From positions 186,001 to 250,000 of the forward strand of contig NZ_BNJJ01000008.1 of the NCBI RefSeq assembly GCF_016587435.1: a DNA stretch of 64,000 bases, given 5' to 3'. The position numbers and the translations under genes are program-made. Source of the stretch: Dictyobacter formicarum (GTDB taxonomy: Bacteria > Chloroflexota > Ktedonobacteria > Ktedonobacterales > Ktedonobacteraceae). Below are positions 9,775-18,296 of this stretch, piece by piece. The notes below the pieces were generated by a model that ran no database searches, had not been told where the DNA came from, and saw nothing but the letters and a program-made list of their open reading frames with translations. How positions within the stretch are numbered: the stretch's first letter is position 1; each line of letters starts with the position of its first letter.

Positions 9775-10182
9775 TTATTTTTTTCGTTTGCTATCTATTT
9801 CAGGAGAAGTTGTCGGATATTCACCAGTATTTTGAAAATGTCTCAGCTCACTCAATATCTCATCATATTTCTCCATCATAAATTTTTCAGATGGCATCCC
9901 TCTATTGCATTTAGCAACCTCATCTTTAAACCGTTCTATTTGTTCTGTAGACTCTCGTATGGAAGGACGTTGACCACAATAATTCTGTTCTAGAAAAGTT
10001 ACTGTAGCTCCCAGCGCATCTGCATATCCAATATAATCATATCTATTAGTTTTACCCCAATTATCGTAAGAAGCTACTTCCGCATCAATATATTCTCCAT
10101 GTTAATTACTATAACGCTGATAAAACCATTCTTCAGGTTTTATTTCTTTTTCTTTAGATGAGCTAGAAATAAATTCTTTCAT
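9775..10182 (-). pseudogene. Gene interrupted by a single in-frame stop
   Basis: Reading leftward from ATG 10182, a 135-codon frame has strongly protein-like content (PEEWFYQRYSN, YDYIGYADALGATVTF, EQIERFKDEVAKCNRG, EKYDEILSEL) and ends at 9775-9777. Codon 27 is TAA (10104-10102). Everything else in the frame is intact, so this is a recent nonsense mutation or a base-call error. The family is not recognised. Confidence 0.6.
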
Positions 10183-10281
10183 AGTATTATAAATTAAACT
10201 AGAGAAATCTTATATATATTAATAGTTCATATTATATCAAAATATTCAATAAATGCAACAGTTAATTTTAATTAATGCATA

Positions 10282-10407
10282 ATGCCAGAGCAGCCAAACT
10301 TCACCTCTCTCGATGTTTGCCCAGACTGTGAACAAAAACCACAGAGAAGCCGACGCTGCCAGGTGCAGTATTTCCTGATCGTTGAGGATCTGAGGAGCTC
10401 CAGATGA
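10282..10407 (+). CDS. Possible 41-aa ORF with CPDC motif
   Basis: ATG to TGA without a ribosome-binding site. It encodes a CPDC and a further Cys, suggesting a fragment of a zinc-binding protein. The base composition here is richer in GC than the flanks. It could equally be non-coding; nothing else is visible between 10183 and 10477. Confidence 0.2.
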   Translation: MPEQPNFTSLDVCPDCEQKPQRSRRCQVQYFLIVEDLRSSR

Positions 10408-10477
10408 CTCGCTCACCTGATTGATACCTGGAGGAAAATCCTTGTTTTTGATGGCAGATATCTGCTAGATTCTTGGT

Positions 10478-12265
10478 ATGAATATGACCAACCCAGAGAT
10501 CAGTAAATTACTCAGGGATGTCGCTGCCGCCTATGCAATAAAGGATGAAAAAAAGTTCCGGTTTCAGATTATTGCCTATCAAAAGGCTGCAGATAGTATT
10601 GACTATACTTCTATCGAATTGCGGGATTTGTATAGGGAGAATAAACTGGCTTCCCTTCCAGGAGTGGGAGCTTCAATTCGCTCACATATTGAGGAGCTTT
10701 TTAAGACGGGAAAGGTGGAACACTTTCAAGAGGTGCTGAAAGATATCCCTGCGTCTGTTTTTCCACTGCTTGAGATACCCAGTTTCGGACCGAAGAAAGC
10801 GTATCGATTGGTTTCGGAATTTCATCTTATAAATCCAGAAACAGTGATCGCTGACGTCACCGATCTGGCACAAGCAGGAGAGATTGCCAGGCATCAGGGA
10901 TTTGGTGAGAAATCTCAACAAGATATTTTACAAGCGATTCAAGAGTATAGTCTGGGAAAGACAAAAACGGCGCGCATGGTGTTGCCGTATGCCAATGAAC
11001 TGGCGGAAAAAATAGTCGCATATCTGAAGAAATGTCCTGCAGCAAAACAGGTCTATCCATTGGGGAGTTTACGAAGACGTGCCTCTACGATCGGAGACGT
11101 GGATATCGCTGTCGCGACTACTGATCCTGGGGCTGTATTGAATCATTTTATTGCCTATCCATATAAAACACGTGTGATTGAGAAGGGAGACCGTACTGCT
11201 TCTATTCTTCTTTCGTCTGAAAGACAAATTGATTTGATGACTCAGCCTCCGCAAGGCTTTGGGTCACTGCTTCAGCATTTTACAGGCAGCAAGGCACATA
11301 ATATTCATCTTCGTGAATATGCAATATCAAAAGGTCTATCGTTATCAGAATATGGCATTAAAAAGAAAATTGGCGGAAAAGATATTTTGCAACAGTATGA
11401 TACTGAAGAAGCGTTTTATAACGCTCTGAGGTTGCAGTGGATCCCACCTGAGATGAGAGAAGATACCGGTGAGATAGAACTGGCTATACAACAGAAAGTC
11501 CCCCAATTGGTCGAGCTTCAAGATATGAAAGGTGATTTGCATCTTCACTCAAGTTATCCGATTGAACCGAGCCATGATATGGGACAGGATGCAATGGAAA
11601 TCATGATAGAGAAAGCGATTGCTTTAAACTATGAATATATCGGCTTTGCCGAACATAACCCGAGTGTCTCCAAACATTCTGCTTCTCAAATCTACGAAAT
11701 TTTAGAAAACAGGAATAAACAGATTGAGCAATTGAGGCAAAAGTATCAGAAATATCTGCATATCTATGCGCTTCTTGAAGTTGATATTCAACCGAATGGT
11801 GACTTGGCGATTGATAATACATCTCTTGAACTTCTGGATGCGGCGCTTGTCTCTGTCCATAGTGCTTTTGATATGGATCAAACGGCAATGACGAAACGAG
11901 TTCTGAAGGGCTTAAGCCATCCGAAAGCCAGGATATTGGCACACCCAACCGGCAGACTTTTGAATCAACGTTCCATTTATGATTTGGACTGGGATGTCGT
12001 TTTCGATTTCTGCAAGGAGCACAAGAAAGCCCTGGAGATAAATGCCCAGCCGCTTCGTCTTGATTTACCGGATATGCTCGTGAAGGCGGCCGTGAAAAAA
12101 GGTGTTCAATTAGTCATAGACACTGATAGTCATGCTGCTTCTCACATGGATTTTATGGAATACGGTGTCGCAGTTGCCCGCAGAGGATGGGCGACCGAAC
12201 AGAATATTATCAATTCGTTACCATACAAGAGATTTCATGAATGGTTACAGAATAATGAAAGATGA
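10478..12265 (+). CDS. polX: Family X DNA polymerase with PHP domain
   Basis: The 595-residue protein has the bacterial PolX layout. An N-terminal 8-kDa-like and HhH region (LPGVGASIRSHI near 60, IPSFGPKKAYRL near 100) is followed by the palm with GSLRRR at 196-201 and catalytic carboxylates D207, D209 (GDVDIAV) and D252 (RQIDL). The C-terminal PHP domain runs from about 350, with metal ligands in DLHLHS, FAEHNPS, ALLEVDI and IDTDSHA. Such enzymes fill short gaps in base-excision repair, and the PHP domain gives 3'-5' exonuclease activity. All catalytic motifs are present and the length is normal. It is a single gene with no clear ribosome-binding site. Confidence 0.93.
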   Translation: MNMTNPEISKLLRDVAAAYAIKDEKKFRFQIIAYQKAADSIDYTSIELRDLYRENKLASLPGVGASIRSHIEELFKTGKVEHFQEVLKDIPASVFPLLEIPSFGPKKAYRLVSEFHLINPETVIADVTDLAQAGEIARHQGFGEKSQQDILQAIQEYSLGKTKTARMVLPYANELAEKIVAYLKKCPAAKQVYPLGSLRRRASTIGDVDIAVATTDPGAVLNHFIAYPYKTRVIEKGDRTASILLSSERQIDLMTQPPQGFGSLLQHFTGSKAHNIHLREYAISKGLSLSEYGIKKKIGGKDILQQYDTEEAFYNALRLQWIPPEMREDTGEIELAIQQKVPQLVELQDMKGDLHLHSSYPIEPSHDMGQDAMEIMIEKAIALNYEYIGFAEHNPSVSKHSASQIYEILENRNKQIEQLRQKYQKYLHIYALLEVDIQPNGDLAIDNTSLELLDAALVSVHSAFDMDQTAMTKRVLKGLSHPKARILAHPTGRLLNQRSIYDLDWDVVFDFCKEHKKALEINAQPLRLDLPDMLVKAAVKKGVQLVIDTDSHAASHMDFMEYGVAVARRGWATEQNIINSLPYKRFHEWLQNNER

Positions 12266-12440
12266 GCGTGAAATCAGCAAAGAAGGGAGCCTCTCTCCCC
12301 TTAAGCTTCGCAACGAATGCATCCCGGTGCACAGGGTGTCGGAAGATAGCTTTCTTTTCTAGTACCGAAGTTCTCCTAAGAAAAATCCTATCCTCGTTTA
12401 TCAGTAGTTCCTACCAATATGAAAATAGAAACTTTAGAGG

Positions 12441-13028
12441 CTACTTCTGCTGACTATAAAGACCAATCATCTCAGCCTGATCAATCACATGCCCCTTCAT
12501 CTTCTCTTCAACTAACCGTTTATCCACTTGATCCCGCCGTTCAAAAACGAGTGTAGTATCCAAAGCATATACCTTGAAAAAATACCGATGAGTTCCTGAT
12601 GGCGGGCAGGGGCCACTATAACTAGGTTTACCGACACTTGTCTTTGCTTCAATACCTCCTTGTGGGACACTCTTTTCATTGACTTGTTTCACTGAGGGCT
12701 CAATATTATAAACCACCCAATGCACCCAAGTACCCATAGGAGCATCAGGATCATCCACAATCAATACCAAACTTTTTGCATCTTGAGGAACCCCTACGAA
12801 TTGAAGCGGGGGATTTATATCTTGTCCGTTACAAGTATACTTTACGGGAATTCTTGTGTTATTGCCAAACGCAATACTGCTGATCTTCATGTTTTTAGTT
12901 AATATAGTGGAATTACCATGATTTTCTGTATTCGTTACAAGAATAGGTGACTTTGCAAAACTTACAGTAATAAAAATTACAACCACCACAAAAACCAAAA
13001 CCCCAATAATCAACAAAACCTTCTTCAT
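12441..13028 (-). CDS. YbhB/YbcL-type PEBP (Raf-kinase-inhibitor-like) protein with N-terminal anchor
   Basis: The 195-residue protein starts with a hydrophobic segment (residues 4-25, LLIIGVLVFVVVVIFITVSF) that is a signal anchor or signal peptide, then the PEBP fold. Diagnostic motifs are YTCNGQDINPPL, DDPDAPMGTWVHW and GPCPPSGTHRYFF, which form the anion-binding pocket. Bacterial members are secreted or periplasmic, and their ligand is mostly unknown. It is monocistronic. The pocket residues look complete. Confidence 0.88.
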   Translation of the reverse strand: MKKVLLIIGVLVFVVVVIFITVSFAKSPILVTNTENHGNSTILTKNMKISSIAFGNNTRIPVKYTCNGQDINPPLQFVGVPQDAKSLVLIVDDPDAPMGTWVHWVVYNIEPSVKQVNEKSVPQGGIEAKTSVGKPSYSGPCPPSGTHRYFFKVYALDTTLVFERRDQVDKRLVEEKMKGHVIDQAEMIGLYSQQK

Positions 13029-13151
13029 AATAATTTCACCTCTTAAGAGATTTATAACTTTTTGCTTGATTAACTCTTTTTATCCCTATAATACTTTATA
13101 TTATAATCATGATTTTATCGAAGGACTTGATTCTTTCTACTTTATCTTTCT

Positions 13152-13295
13152 TGACCATAAAACGGCGTTCTAGCCCACTCCGTTTCAGAGGATGAAGGAT
13201 TCATTATCTTCTCAGGCAGTGCCCCTTGTACGCTGTTAAGTGGCCTTTCTGATAGGGTATAAAAACACTGGTAGGGAGAGTTGTTAGTTTTTTTC
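13152..13295. repeat. Degenerate repeat, copy B
   Basis: Counterpart of 5361-5515. It starts near TTGACCATAAAACGG and runs into the stop codon of the coiled-coil gene at 13284, so it represents the 3' flank of that gene. Confidence 0.5.
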
Positions 13296-13592
13296 AGGAT
13301 TTGGGGTATCAGTCTTGTCTTCCAGGTTGGTAATGCGCCGCTCATGGCCCTGGATTTTCTTGATCAGGTCTGCTTTTAACTGGGAATTGCCTGCTTCAAC
13401 CGCTGCCTCTACATCACCTCTGGTAGCTACGAGCTTCAGGGCTGTCTGCATATGCGCCTGCGTTTGCTCAATCGCATCAAGCCGCTTCTCTATCCGCGTG
13501 ATGGCCGATCCCTGTTGATCCAATTGTTTACGGATTGGCTCTGTTTCTGCCCGGAGAACGTTTTTAAGCTCATTTAATTCATCTTTTGTCAT
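13284..13592 (-). CDS. Small coiled-coil protein (paralogue of 19600-19938)
   Basis: The 102-aa, highly charged protein has heptad-like spacing throughout (LNELKNVLRAE, ITRIEKRLDAIEQTQAHMQTAL) and ends HERRITNLEDKTDTPNPEKN. The middle and C-terminal thirds closely match the protein at 19600-19938. There is no membrane segment. The role is unknown; the regular heptads suggest oligomerisation. Confidence 0.65.
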   Translation of the reverse strand: MTKDELNELKNVLRAETEPIRKQLDQQGSAITRIEKRLDAIEQTQAHMQTALKLVATRGDVEAAVEAGNSQLKADLIKKIQGHERRITNLEDKTDTPNPEKN

Positions 13593-13639
13593 ATTATGCC
13601 AATAATAGCATATTTATCGTTTGATAGCAATGATCATGA

Positions 13640-14008
13640 TCAAAAAGTATGTGAAGATGAGATCAGATTGTAAAATGCTTGCAGATCAAATGGTTTTCGT
13701 ATCAGGTGCCTGACCCCTAATCGCCTGGCTTCTAAAAGCGCCATGTCGCTGGCGCTCATGGCAATAATGCTTTTAAGTAAATGCTCATCGTGTTCTTTGA
13801 GGATGCGAATAAGCTCTAAGCCTTGCGTTCTTAATAACCCCAAAAGAATGACATCATAGCTTTGCCTTTTAAGCATCAGTTTTTCATACCCGCTTTTAAT
13901 ATCCCCAACAGCTAAAACCTCATAGCCTTCGTTATGCTGTAAATCGTGTTGTAAAAACGTCCGTACATCCTGGGAGTATTCGATGATTAAAATGCTTTTT
14001 GACATCAT
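13640..14008 (-). CDS. Pseudo-receiver (response-regulator-like) domain protein
   Basis: This is a 122-residue single-domain protein with the alternating beta/alpha pattern of receivers (SILIIEY, DVILLGLL, SIIAMSASD, LIRKPFD). The conserved switch Ser (AMSAS) and Lys (RKPF) are present. The phospho-acceptor Asp of beta-3 is replaced by Gly (LLGLL), and the acidic pair after beta-1 is also missing. It is therefore unlikely to be phosphorylated and may act by protein contact or redox-independent sensing. ATG 14008 is preferred; an in-frame start further upstream would add a non-receiver tail. No partner kinase is adjacent. Confidence 0.7.
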   Translation of the reverse strand: MMSKSILIIEYSQDVRTFLQHDLQHNEGYEVLAVGDIKSGYEKLMLKRQSYDVILLGLLRTQGLELIRILKEHDEHLLKSIIAMSASDMALLEARRLGVRHLIRKPFDLQAFYNLISSSHTF

Positions 14009-14204
14009 AGCGCCCTCGCTTCGTGGCTGGCTTGAACGAATCTTCACTATAGAAGTTCTAATACACATAGTGAAGAGACGGCGAGGTAAAGGTTGCCGGA
14101 TAGTTTTTTCTCAAAAAAACCCAAATGTTTGTAAGGCTTTTTTAGGGATTTTGTAAGCTAGCTTACTGGCATATCCTTAAAGAGTGCGGTATGCTCTACT
14201 TCTC

Positions 14205-14858
14205 ATGCGAAACCGAGAACAAGAACGACAACCGGGCAATAAAGAGCGTCAGCGTACGTTTTCCTTGCCTGGAAGTCTTGAAGATGAGAAGCATCAGGTA
14301 GAGGTAGAAAAAGCTAAGAGCGGTGAGCTTTCTCTGCGGGTAACAAAGGACAAACATCTGATTTTTTCTGTTGCTGTTTCAACTGACGAGGATCTTCTTC
14401 TTGCCTTTGCGGATGGCAGACAGGTGATCTTTCCCGCGACCCAACACCCAAGCGTAACAGAGCAACTCCCACCTATGGAAGCTACCAGGCAACCTGAGGC
14501 TTCCCCAATTACGCTTGAGGGCTATCCTGTACGCCAGGCACACTTTGATAAAGATAAAAGGGTTTTTAGCCTCACAATTGCTCATCATCCTGATCCTAAG
14601 GATCGAAAACAGGTGGCCTATTATGAGCTGATCGCCGAAGGCGAAAAGGCAGCTGAGTGTTTGTCAGTTGGCATTTCGGAAACCAGAATTCCGGTACATG
14701 TAACCGGTGATGATTTAACTCATGTGGTCAAAAAGAAGAATGGAGCTGAAAAAATTGTGCATCAAATTAGAGTAGATAGTTTGGAAAAAATCAAAGAACG
14801 AAGAGCAGATCGCCCAGACGTCCTGCCTGAGAAAATACGGTTGTATGAGAGTTCATAA
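14205..14858 (+). CDS. Hypothetical protein, 218 aa
   Basis: Not recognised. The sequence is charged and beta-rich with no signal peptide or membrane helix. It may contain two similar halves, each with a strand-turn pattern (LRVTKDKHLIFSVAVS in the first, AHFDKDKRVFSLTIA in the second), hinting at an internally duplicated beta domain. It starts at ATG 14205 without an obvious ribosome-binding site. It faces the pseudo-receiver gene divergently. Confidence 0.6.
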   Translation: MRNREQERQPGNKERQRTFSLPGSLEDEKHQVEVEKAKSGELSLRVTKDKHLIFSVAVSTDEDLLLAFADGRQVIFPATQHPSVTEQLPPMEATRQPEASPITLEGYPVRQAHFDKDKRVFSLTIAHHPDPKDRKQVAYYELIAEGEKAAECLSVGISETRIPVHVTGDDLTHVVKKKNGAEKIVHQIRVDSLEKIKERRADRPDVLPEKIRLYESS

Positions 14859-14907
14859 GTAGCATTGGCCAAGCCTTTTTACCAACGGATATGCAATAAA
14901 AGCATAC

Positions 14908-15180
14908 CTATACCCCCTGCAGTTTTTCCATGATCCACATGCGCGTTAAGGTTGAGGGACTTAACCCTTTGCGTTTGGCAACATCGGTTAATTTCTGCTT
15001 TACACCTTTTCCAATTCGCACCACCAGTGTTTCTTCTTTTGGCGCATCAAGCTCAATTCGAATAGCAACATCGCTTAATTCATGCTTAAAATCCAAAAGG
15101 CTATGCGTTTCCCAGAAGGTCGCTTCTTCATCTTTGCTCATTTTGGTAAAATCAGGCAGTTTGCTTTTTTGTTTCTTCAT
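14908..15180 (-). CDS. BrnA/CopG-like antitoxin without adjacent toxin
   Basis: The 90-aa protein has an EEATFWETHSLLDF motif, typical of the N-terminal linker of CopG-type antitoxins. A ribbon-helix-helix-like C-terminus follows (ETLVVRIGKGVKQKLTDVAKR, then SPSTLTRMWI). AGGAGGCTGATC lies upstream. No toxin gene is next to it, so it may be an orphan antitoxin or cross-act with the BrnT pair 90 bp away. Confidence 0.65.
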   Translation of the reverse strand: MKKQKSKLPDFTKMSKDEEATFWETHSLLDFKHELSDVAIRIELDAPKEETLVVRIGKGVKQKLTDVAKRKGLSPSTLTRMWIMEKLQGV

Positions 15181-15269
15181 ATTGATAGATCAGCCTCCTT
15201 TCCAATTTATCTGCATCAGAAAACAGTCAGGAACAAATAATAAGAGTATTCCCGCCATGATAATGTTTT

Positions 15270-15554
15270 TTATCTCACTTTTGCTCCAAATAATCCTTTT
15301 TGGATGTAGGTTTTCATCAAGCTTTGATATGGCATATCCAGTTGTGCTGCTTTTTCTTTGGCTCTCTCAATCCACTCCTCAGGCAGCCGGATGGTTGTCT
15401 TTTTTGTTTTCCGATTCGATTTTTTGATCACATCCGATAACACGAACCGCTTAAAATCTGCCGGTTCAAGATATTCTGAAAGATCCAGATTTGACCAGAA
15501 CTCAAATTCTTCTTCTTCATTTTTAAACTTAGGAATTACTAACTCTTTTTTCAT
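15270..15554 (-). CDS. brnA: BrnA-like antitoxin
   Basis: The 94-aa protein has EEEEFEFWSNLDLSEY near its start and a ribbon-helix-helix-like C-terminus (KKTTIRLPEEWIERAKEKAAQ, ending YQSLMKTYIQKGL). It overlaps the end of the BrnT gene by 26 bp, with toxin first and antitoxin second, as is usual for brnTA. By family analogy it neutralises BrnT and represses the promoter at 15833-15885. Confidence 0.8.
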   Translation of the reverse strand: MKKELVIPKFKNEEEEFEFWSNLDLSEYLEPADFKRFVLSDVIKKSNRKTKKTTIRLPEEWIERAKEKAAQLDMPYQSLMKTYIQKGLFGAKVR

Positions 15555-15834
15555 ATATTGCCACCTCCTTCTTATTTGTTGGCCGTGAAGAAATAGGCCG
15601 TATATGTTTCCCCCGTATGGTAAAGGCTATATATAACAATCTCCCTGTTTTCGTTTTACCAATCAGTACATGCCTTAGTTCTTTCTCTGAATGTAGTTTG
15701 TCATCATCAATAATTGCGCTCTTATCAAAGAAAGCTTCCTCTGTCTCGTGAGGAGCTACATTATGCTTAATCCAACTTTTTGCCCTATTCCCCTCGTCCC
15801 AATCAAATGTAATTTCCTTTGTTTTTTGCTTCAT
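15529..15834 (-). CDS. brnT: BrnT-family ribonuclease toxin
   Basis: The 101-aa protein has the BrnT signature: FDWDEGNRAKSWIKHNV near the start, EEAFFDKSAIIDDD, then RHVLIGKT and a terminal strand IRPISSRPTNKKE. BrnT is a RelE-like RNase that inhibits translation; the conserved Arg and Ser/Arg tail are present. ATG 15834 lies within the palindrome of the operator and there is no SD, so translation may initiate on a very short leader. Confidence 0.85.
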   Translation of the reverse strand: MKQKTKEITFDWDEGNRAKSWIKHNVAPHETEEAFFDKSAIIDDDKLHSEKELRHVLIGKTKTGRLLYIAFTIRGKHIRPISSRPTNKKEVAIYEKRVSNS

Positions 15835-15885
15835 TTGTACATACTTAGTATGTACAAATTATAGTATTTATAGAATTATTGTCAA
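15833..15885 (-). promoter_or_regulatory. brnTA promoter with overlapping palindromic operator
   Basis: Minus strand: TTGACA (15885-15880), 16-base spacer, TATAAT (15863-15858). A perfect inverted repeat with 12-bp arms, ATTTGTACATAC 15833-15844 and GTATGTACAAAT 15848-15859, spans from the -10 edge to the start codon. A repressor bound there would block both RNA polymerase and the start site. Confidence 0.7.
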
Positions 15886-16173
15886 TAGGCAATTAATGAT
15901 CACTCTCTGATTTGCAGGCTAATTGACGCATGCGACGTCAACGGTTGCTCTGGTTGATAGATCTTCAGTTTGCCGGACAATAGAAATGACTTTCTCACGT
16001 GATCAGTCTACTTAAGAATGATTGACTTCTACTATGGGCGCGCGACAGGAGAAACAGAAAGGTCAGACTAACATATGAAGAGCGCGCCCATGAACAGACA
16101 ACTTCACGGTGATAACCATTTTCCCATCCCTCTCTTCTGTAGGGAAGAACAGGTGAACAATGAACAGCTACTC
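15886..16173. repeat. Gene-free stretch with a 10-bp inverted repeat
   Basis: No gene is seen. ATGGGCGCGC at 16034-16043 and GCGCGCCCAT at 16082-16091 form a perfect GC-rich inverted repeat around 38 bases. No T-run follows, so it is not an ordinary terminator; its function is unknown. Confidence 0.5.
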
Positions 16174-16669
16174 CTACTGTTGTTGCTCAAGTAGCCCTTC
16201 GATCACCGCTCTGGTGAACCTTTCCGCCAATGTCTCAATATACACATAGGCGCTCACCGCTTCGTACCGTTCCCCTGCATTGGTCACCAGATTGTACTTG
16301 AGTGACTCCCAGGCAGTCAGAAACGCCTGCAGATTAACCAGGCTGGTGGTAAAGGGCTTTGCCTGCCCCTTAAGCGCAACAAATGAGTCAATACTCTTTA
16401 GTTCCTCATCAGTAAGCGGTGTTTCATCGTGATACTGGCACAAATACGCTGCCACATTGGCAAAATATAACCGGCGAAGCGCCGTATAAAACTCGCTGTC
16501 CTCTTTGGCTTCAGCGTAAAATGGCCGAAGCAAATGTTTTAACCCTTCGTAGGCATCGGCTAACTCCTGGGGCCTTTTCTTGACAGCTTATCTTTTTGGT
16601 ATCCGGCTCGTTTGCTTCTTCCACCCTTGGAAAGTCTGATCCTGCTTTACTCCAACCAAGCAAACCCAT
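16174..16669 (-). pseudogene. Hypothetical gene with apparent frameshift
   Basis: The main part (16174-16533, ending LAERFTRAVIEGLLEQQQ) is an alpha-helical domain that stays open upstream as AVKKRPQELADAYEGLKHL with no good start. A second frame gives ATG 16669 with MGLLGWSKAGSDF and EEANEPDTKK, and runs into the first across the AAGAAAAGGCCCC stretch. Joining the two gives one plausible protein of about 165 aa. Family unknown. The frameshift could be decay or an indel error. Confidence 0.5.
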
Positions 16670-16756
16670 GTTCTATTGCTTCTCTAACACTTGAACGTTG
16701 CTGATCATGTCCGGTGATAGCTTTCGTAGGTAGTCAATATTGATATTGCGAACAGC

Positions 16757-17236
16757 TTATTGTGGTAGATGGAGAGTCATAGGCGTAAATTTGATGCCAT
16801 TGGTTTCTTTTTCTTCTGCTGTTTTTTCAAAACCTAATTTTTTATAGATATGGACTGAGTTAGGTGAAGAGTGAACACTAATTGTTTCAAGGTTGGGTAC
16901 GTATTGTTTACATATCTCTATCGCTCTTTTGAGTAAGTTGTTTGCTATACCTTTTCTCTGATAGTGTGAGGACACAAAAAGCATTGAAACATGCTCATAA
17001 TTTCTTATTTCAATTACTCCTACTATCCCATTTTCTACTTTAGCGAGCAGAATAAAGTACTTTCTATGTAATCTTTCCTTAATTGCAGGTAATTGGATGT
17101 ATTTGTAGAACTCTTGTATGCCCTGATCTGTATATGCGGGAGCTACATATTGGTCAAAGACAGACTTTACCAATTTATATACACCCTCTATTTCACTTTC
17201 ATCTGCTTTAGTGTATGTAATTTCGTTGATTTCCAT
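16757..17236 (-). CDS. GNAT-family N-acetyltransferase
   Basis: The 159-residue protein has the GNAT order: an N-terminal strand and helix (EIEGVYKLVKSVF), beta-4 HVSMLFVSSHY, then the acetyl-CoA loop QRKGIANNLL, beta-5 ISVHSSPNSVHIY, and YKKLGFEKT. Its length is normal. It transfers an acetyl group from acetyl-CoA to an amine; the substrate cannot be inferred. It is a single gene. Confidence 0.88.
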   Translation of the reverse strand: MEINEITYTKADESEIEGVYKLVKSVFDQYVAPAYTDQGIQEFYKYIQLPAIKERLHRKYFILLAKVENGIVGVIEIRNYEHVSMLFVSSHYQRKGIANNLLKRAIEICKQYVPNLETISVHSSPNSVHIYKKLGFEKTAEEKETNGIKFTPMTLHLPQ

Positions 17237-17290
17237 AAAGTCCTTTTGTTTGAGATTAGATGGTTACCTATTTCCGTCGTGTTAAAAATG

Positions 17291-17450
17291 CTATATAGAT
17301 TTAACAGTCAACACATTTGCTAAAAGCTGACCTGTCAACAAACCATACAGTGTTTCAAATACATTTAACCCTTGTTTTTCTGCTGTGTCAATAGGAATAT
17401 AATTGTGCACTTTTTCGACATCCTCTTCAGGGGTAGCTCCTCTGCTGCTA
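17291..17450 (-). pseudogene. C-terminal gene fragment
   Basis: A start-less minus-strand frame of about 50 codons reads EEDVEKVHNYIPIDTAEK, then LNVFETLYGLLTGQLL, ending at TAG 17293-17291. The content is protein-like, but the upstream part runs through hairpin sequence and a stop. It may be a decayed small gene of the same series as those at 17494-18524. Confidence 0.35.
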
Positions 17451-17493
17451 CTTGAGTAGTTGGAAAACCTACTTAAGTAGAGCGCTTAAGCAA

Positions 17494-17808
17494 CTAGTAG
17501 TCCTCTTTGTACATCAGGGTGTAGGCTTGCCCATCCTCAATCACCCATACCTTCTTGCCGTTCATAGTGGTTGAGAAGAGTTGATCTTCTTCTTTAAGGG
17601 TTGGCATCACGTGGTTTTTCCAATGCACGTACTCATTCCATATCTCCATGAGTGCTGCCCGTGATACCTCGCTGTACAAGTGTGCGGTTGCCACAATCGG
17701 TTTGCCGCCAATGAGTTTTCGCCGGTGTTCGCTGAAGATTTCAACCAACACCCCATCCTCTATCGCTTCCTGCAATGTGTACTCAAAGATCACATTATGA
17801 TCTGTCAT
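17494..17808 (-). CDS. DUF6573-like hypothetical protein
   Basis: The 104-aa protein has an N-terminal EYTLQEAIEDGVLVEI segment that recalls the short DUF6573 family found on plasmids and phages, followed by a helix (LMEIWNEYVHWKN) and a C-terminal hairpin (KKVWVIEDGQAYTLMY). ATG 17808 is chosen; a GTG at 17826 would overlap the GAGGTGAG ribosome-binding site. It lies in a series of small genes separated by hairpins. Function unknown. Confidence 0.6.
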   Translation of the reverse strand: MTDHNVIFEYTLQEAIEDGVLVEIFSEHRRKLIGGKPIVATAHLYSEVSRAALMEIWNEYVHWKNHVMPTLKEEDQLFSTTMNGKKVWVIEDGQAYTLMYKEDY

Positions 17809-17819
17809 ATCTGTAGACT

Positions 17820-17935
17820 TTCTCACCTCGCTTTCTTAAAGGCAGCGGTTGACAACCGGCAGGCTGTCTGTCATTCCTTGCCTCCCCTCTCCCTGCAAGT
17901 GATAAACTCTTGCAAGGAGTCGGTAAGACACCTAG
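17820..17935 (-). promoter_or_regulatory. Hairpin leader of the 17494-17808 gene
   Basis: Between two small genes, in the direction of transcription: an imperfect hairpin CTCCTTGCAAG/CTTGCAGGGAG, then CGGTTG/CAACCG, then a GAGGTGAG ribosome-binding site. The same plan (two hairpins then GAGGTGA) recurs at 18214-18296. Confidence 0.4.
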
Positions 17936-18213
17936 ACTGGATAGTCAGGCACACCTAAGCGCTCAATGGCAGCACATTTGGGGCAGACCTTTTTTCCATC
18001 CAGGTCTTGCAAATCAGCCGGAAAGTGCGGTGTTGCACACATGGCGCAGGGTTTAACTTCTCCAACTGACACAATGTCCAAAGGCACCATCTCATGCATG
18101 ACTTGATAAACCATAGCTTTGATGGCCTCAATCCGTGCTTCCGAAAGATCCTTGGCATCCACACTGAAATAGAAATTGTGCTCGCGTGGTACTTTAATGT
18201 AGTAGCGTTTCAT
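17932..18213 (-). CDS. Small zinc-ribbon-like protein
   Basis: The 93-aa protein has an N-terminal alpha/beta segment (YYIKVPREHNFYFSV and SEARIEAIKAMVYQ), then CAMC and CPKC separated by about 22 residues, a typical four-Cys zinc ribbon. Start is supported by GAGGTGAAAA. It may bind nucleic acid or protein; the specific role is unknown. Confidence 0.6.
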   Translation of the reverse strand: MKRYYIKVPREHNFYFSVDAKDLSEARIEAIKAMVYQVMHEMVPLDIVSVGEVKPCAMCATPHFPADLQDLDGKKVCPKCAAIERLGVPDYPV

Positions 18214-18296
18214 TACCTTTTCACCTCGTCTTTCTCAGGGGTAGTTTCCCTGCTGCTGCATAATAGGTCTTCCCTACTATGCAGTGGGCAGAGAGC
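18214..18296 (-). promoter_or_regulatory. Hairpin leader of the 17932-18213 gene
   Basis: Minus strand: CTGCATAGTAGG pairs with CCTATTATGCAG (12 bp with one G-T), followed by CAGGG/CCCTG and the GAGGTGAAAA ribosome-binding site. A related sequence lies at 17420-17480, where CTACTTAAGTAG and CTACTCAAGTAG pair. Confidence 0.45.
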
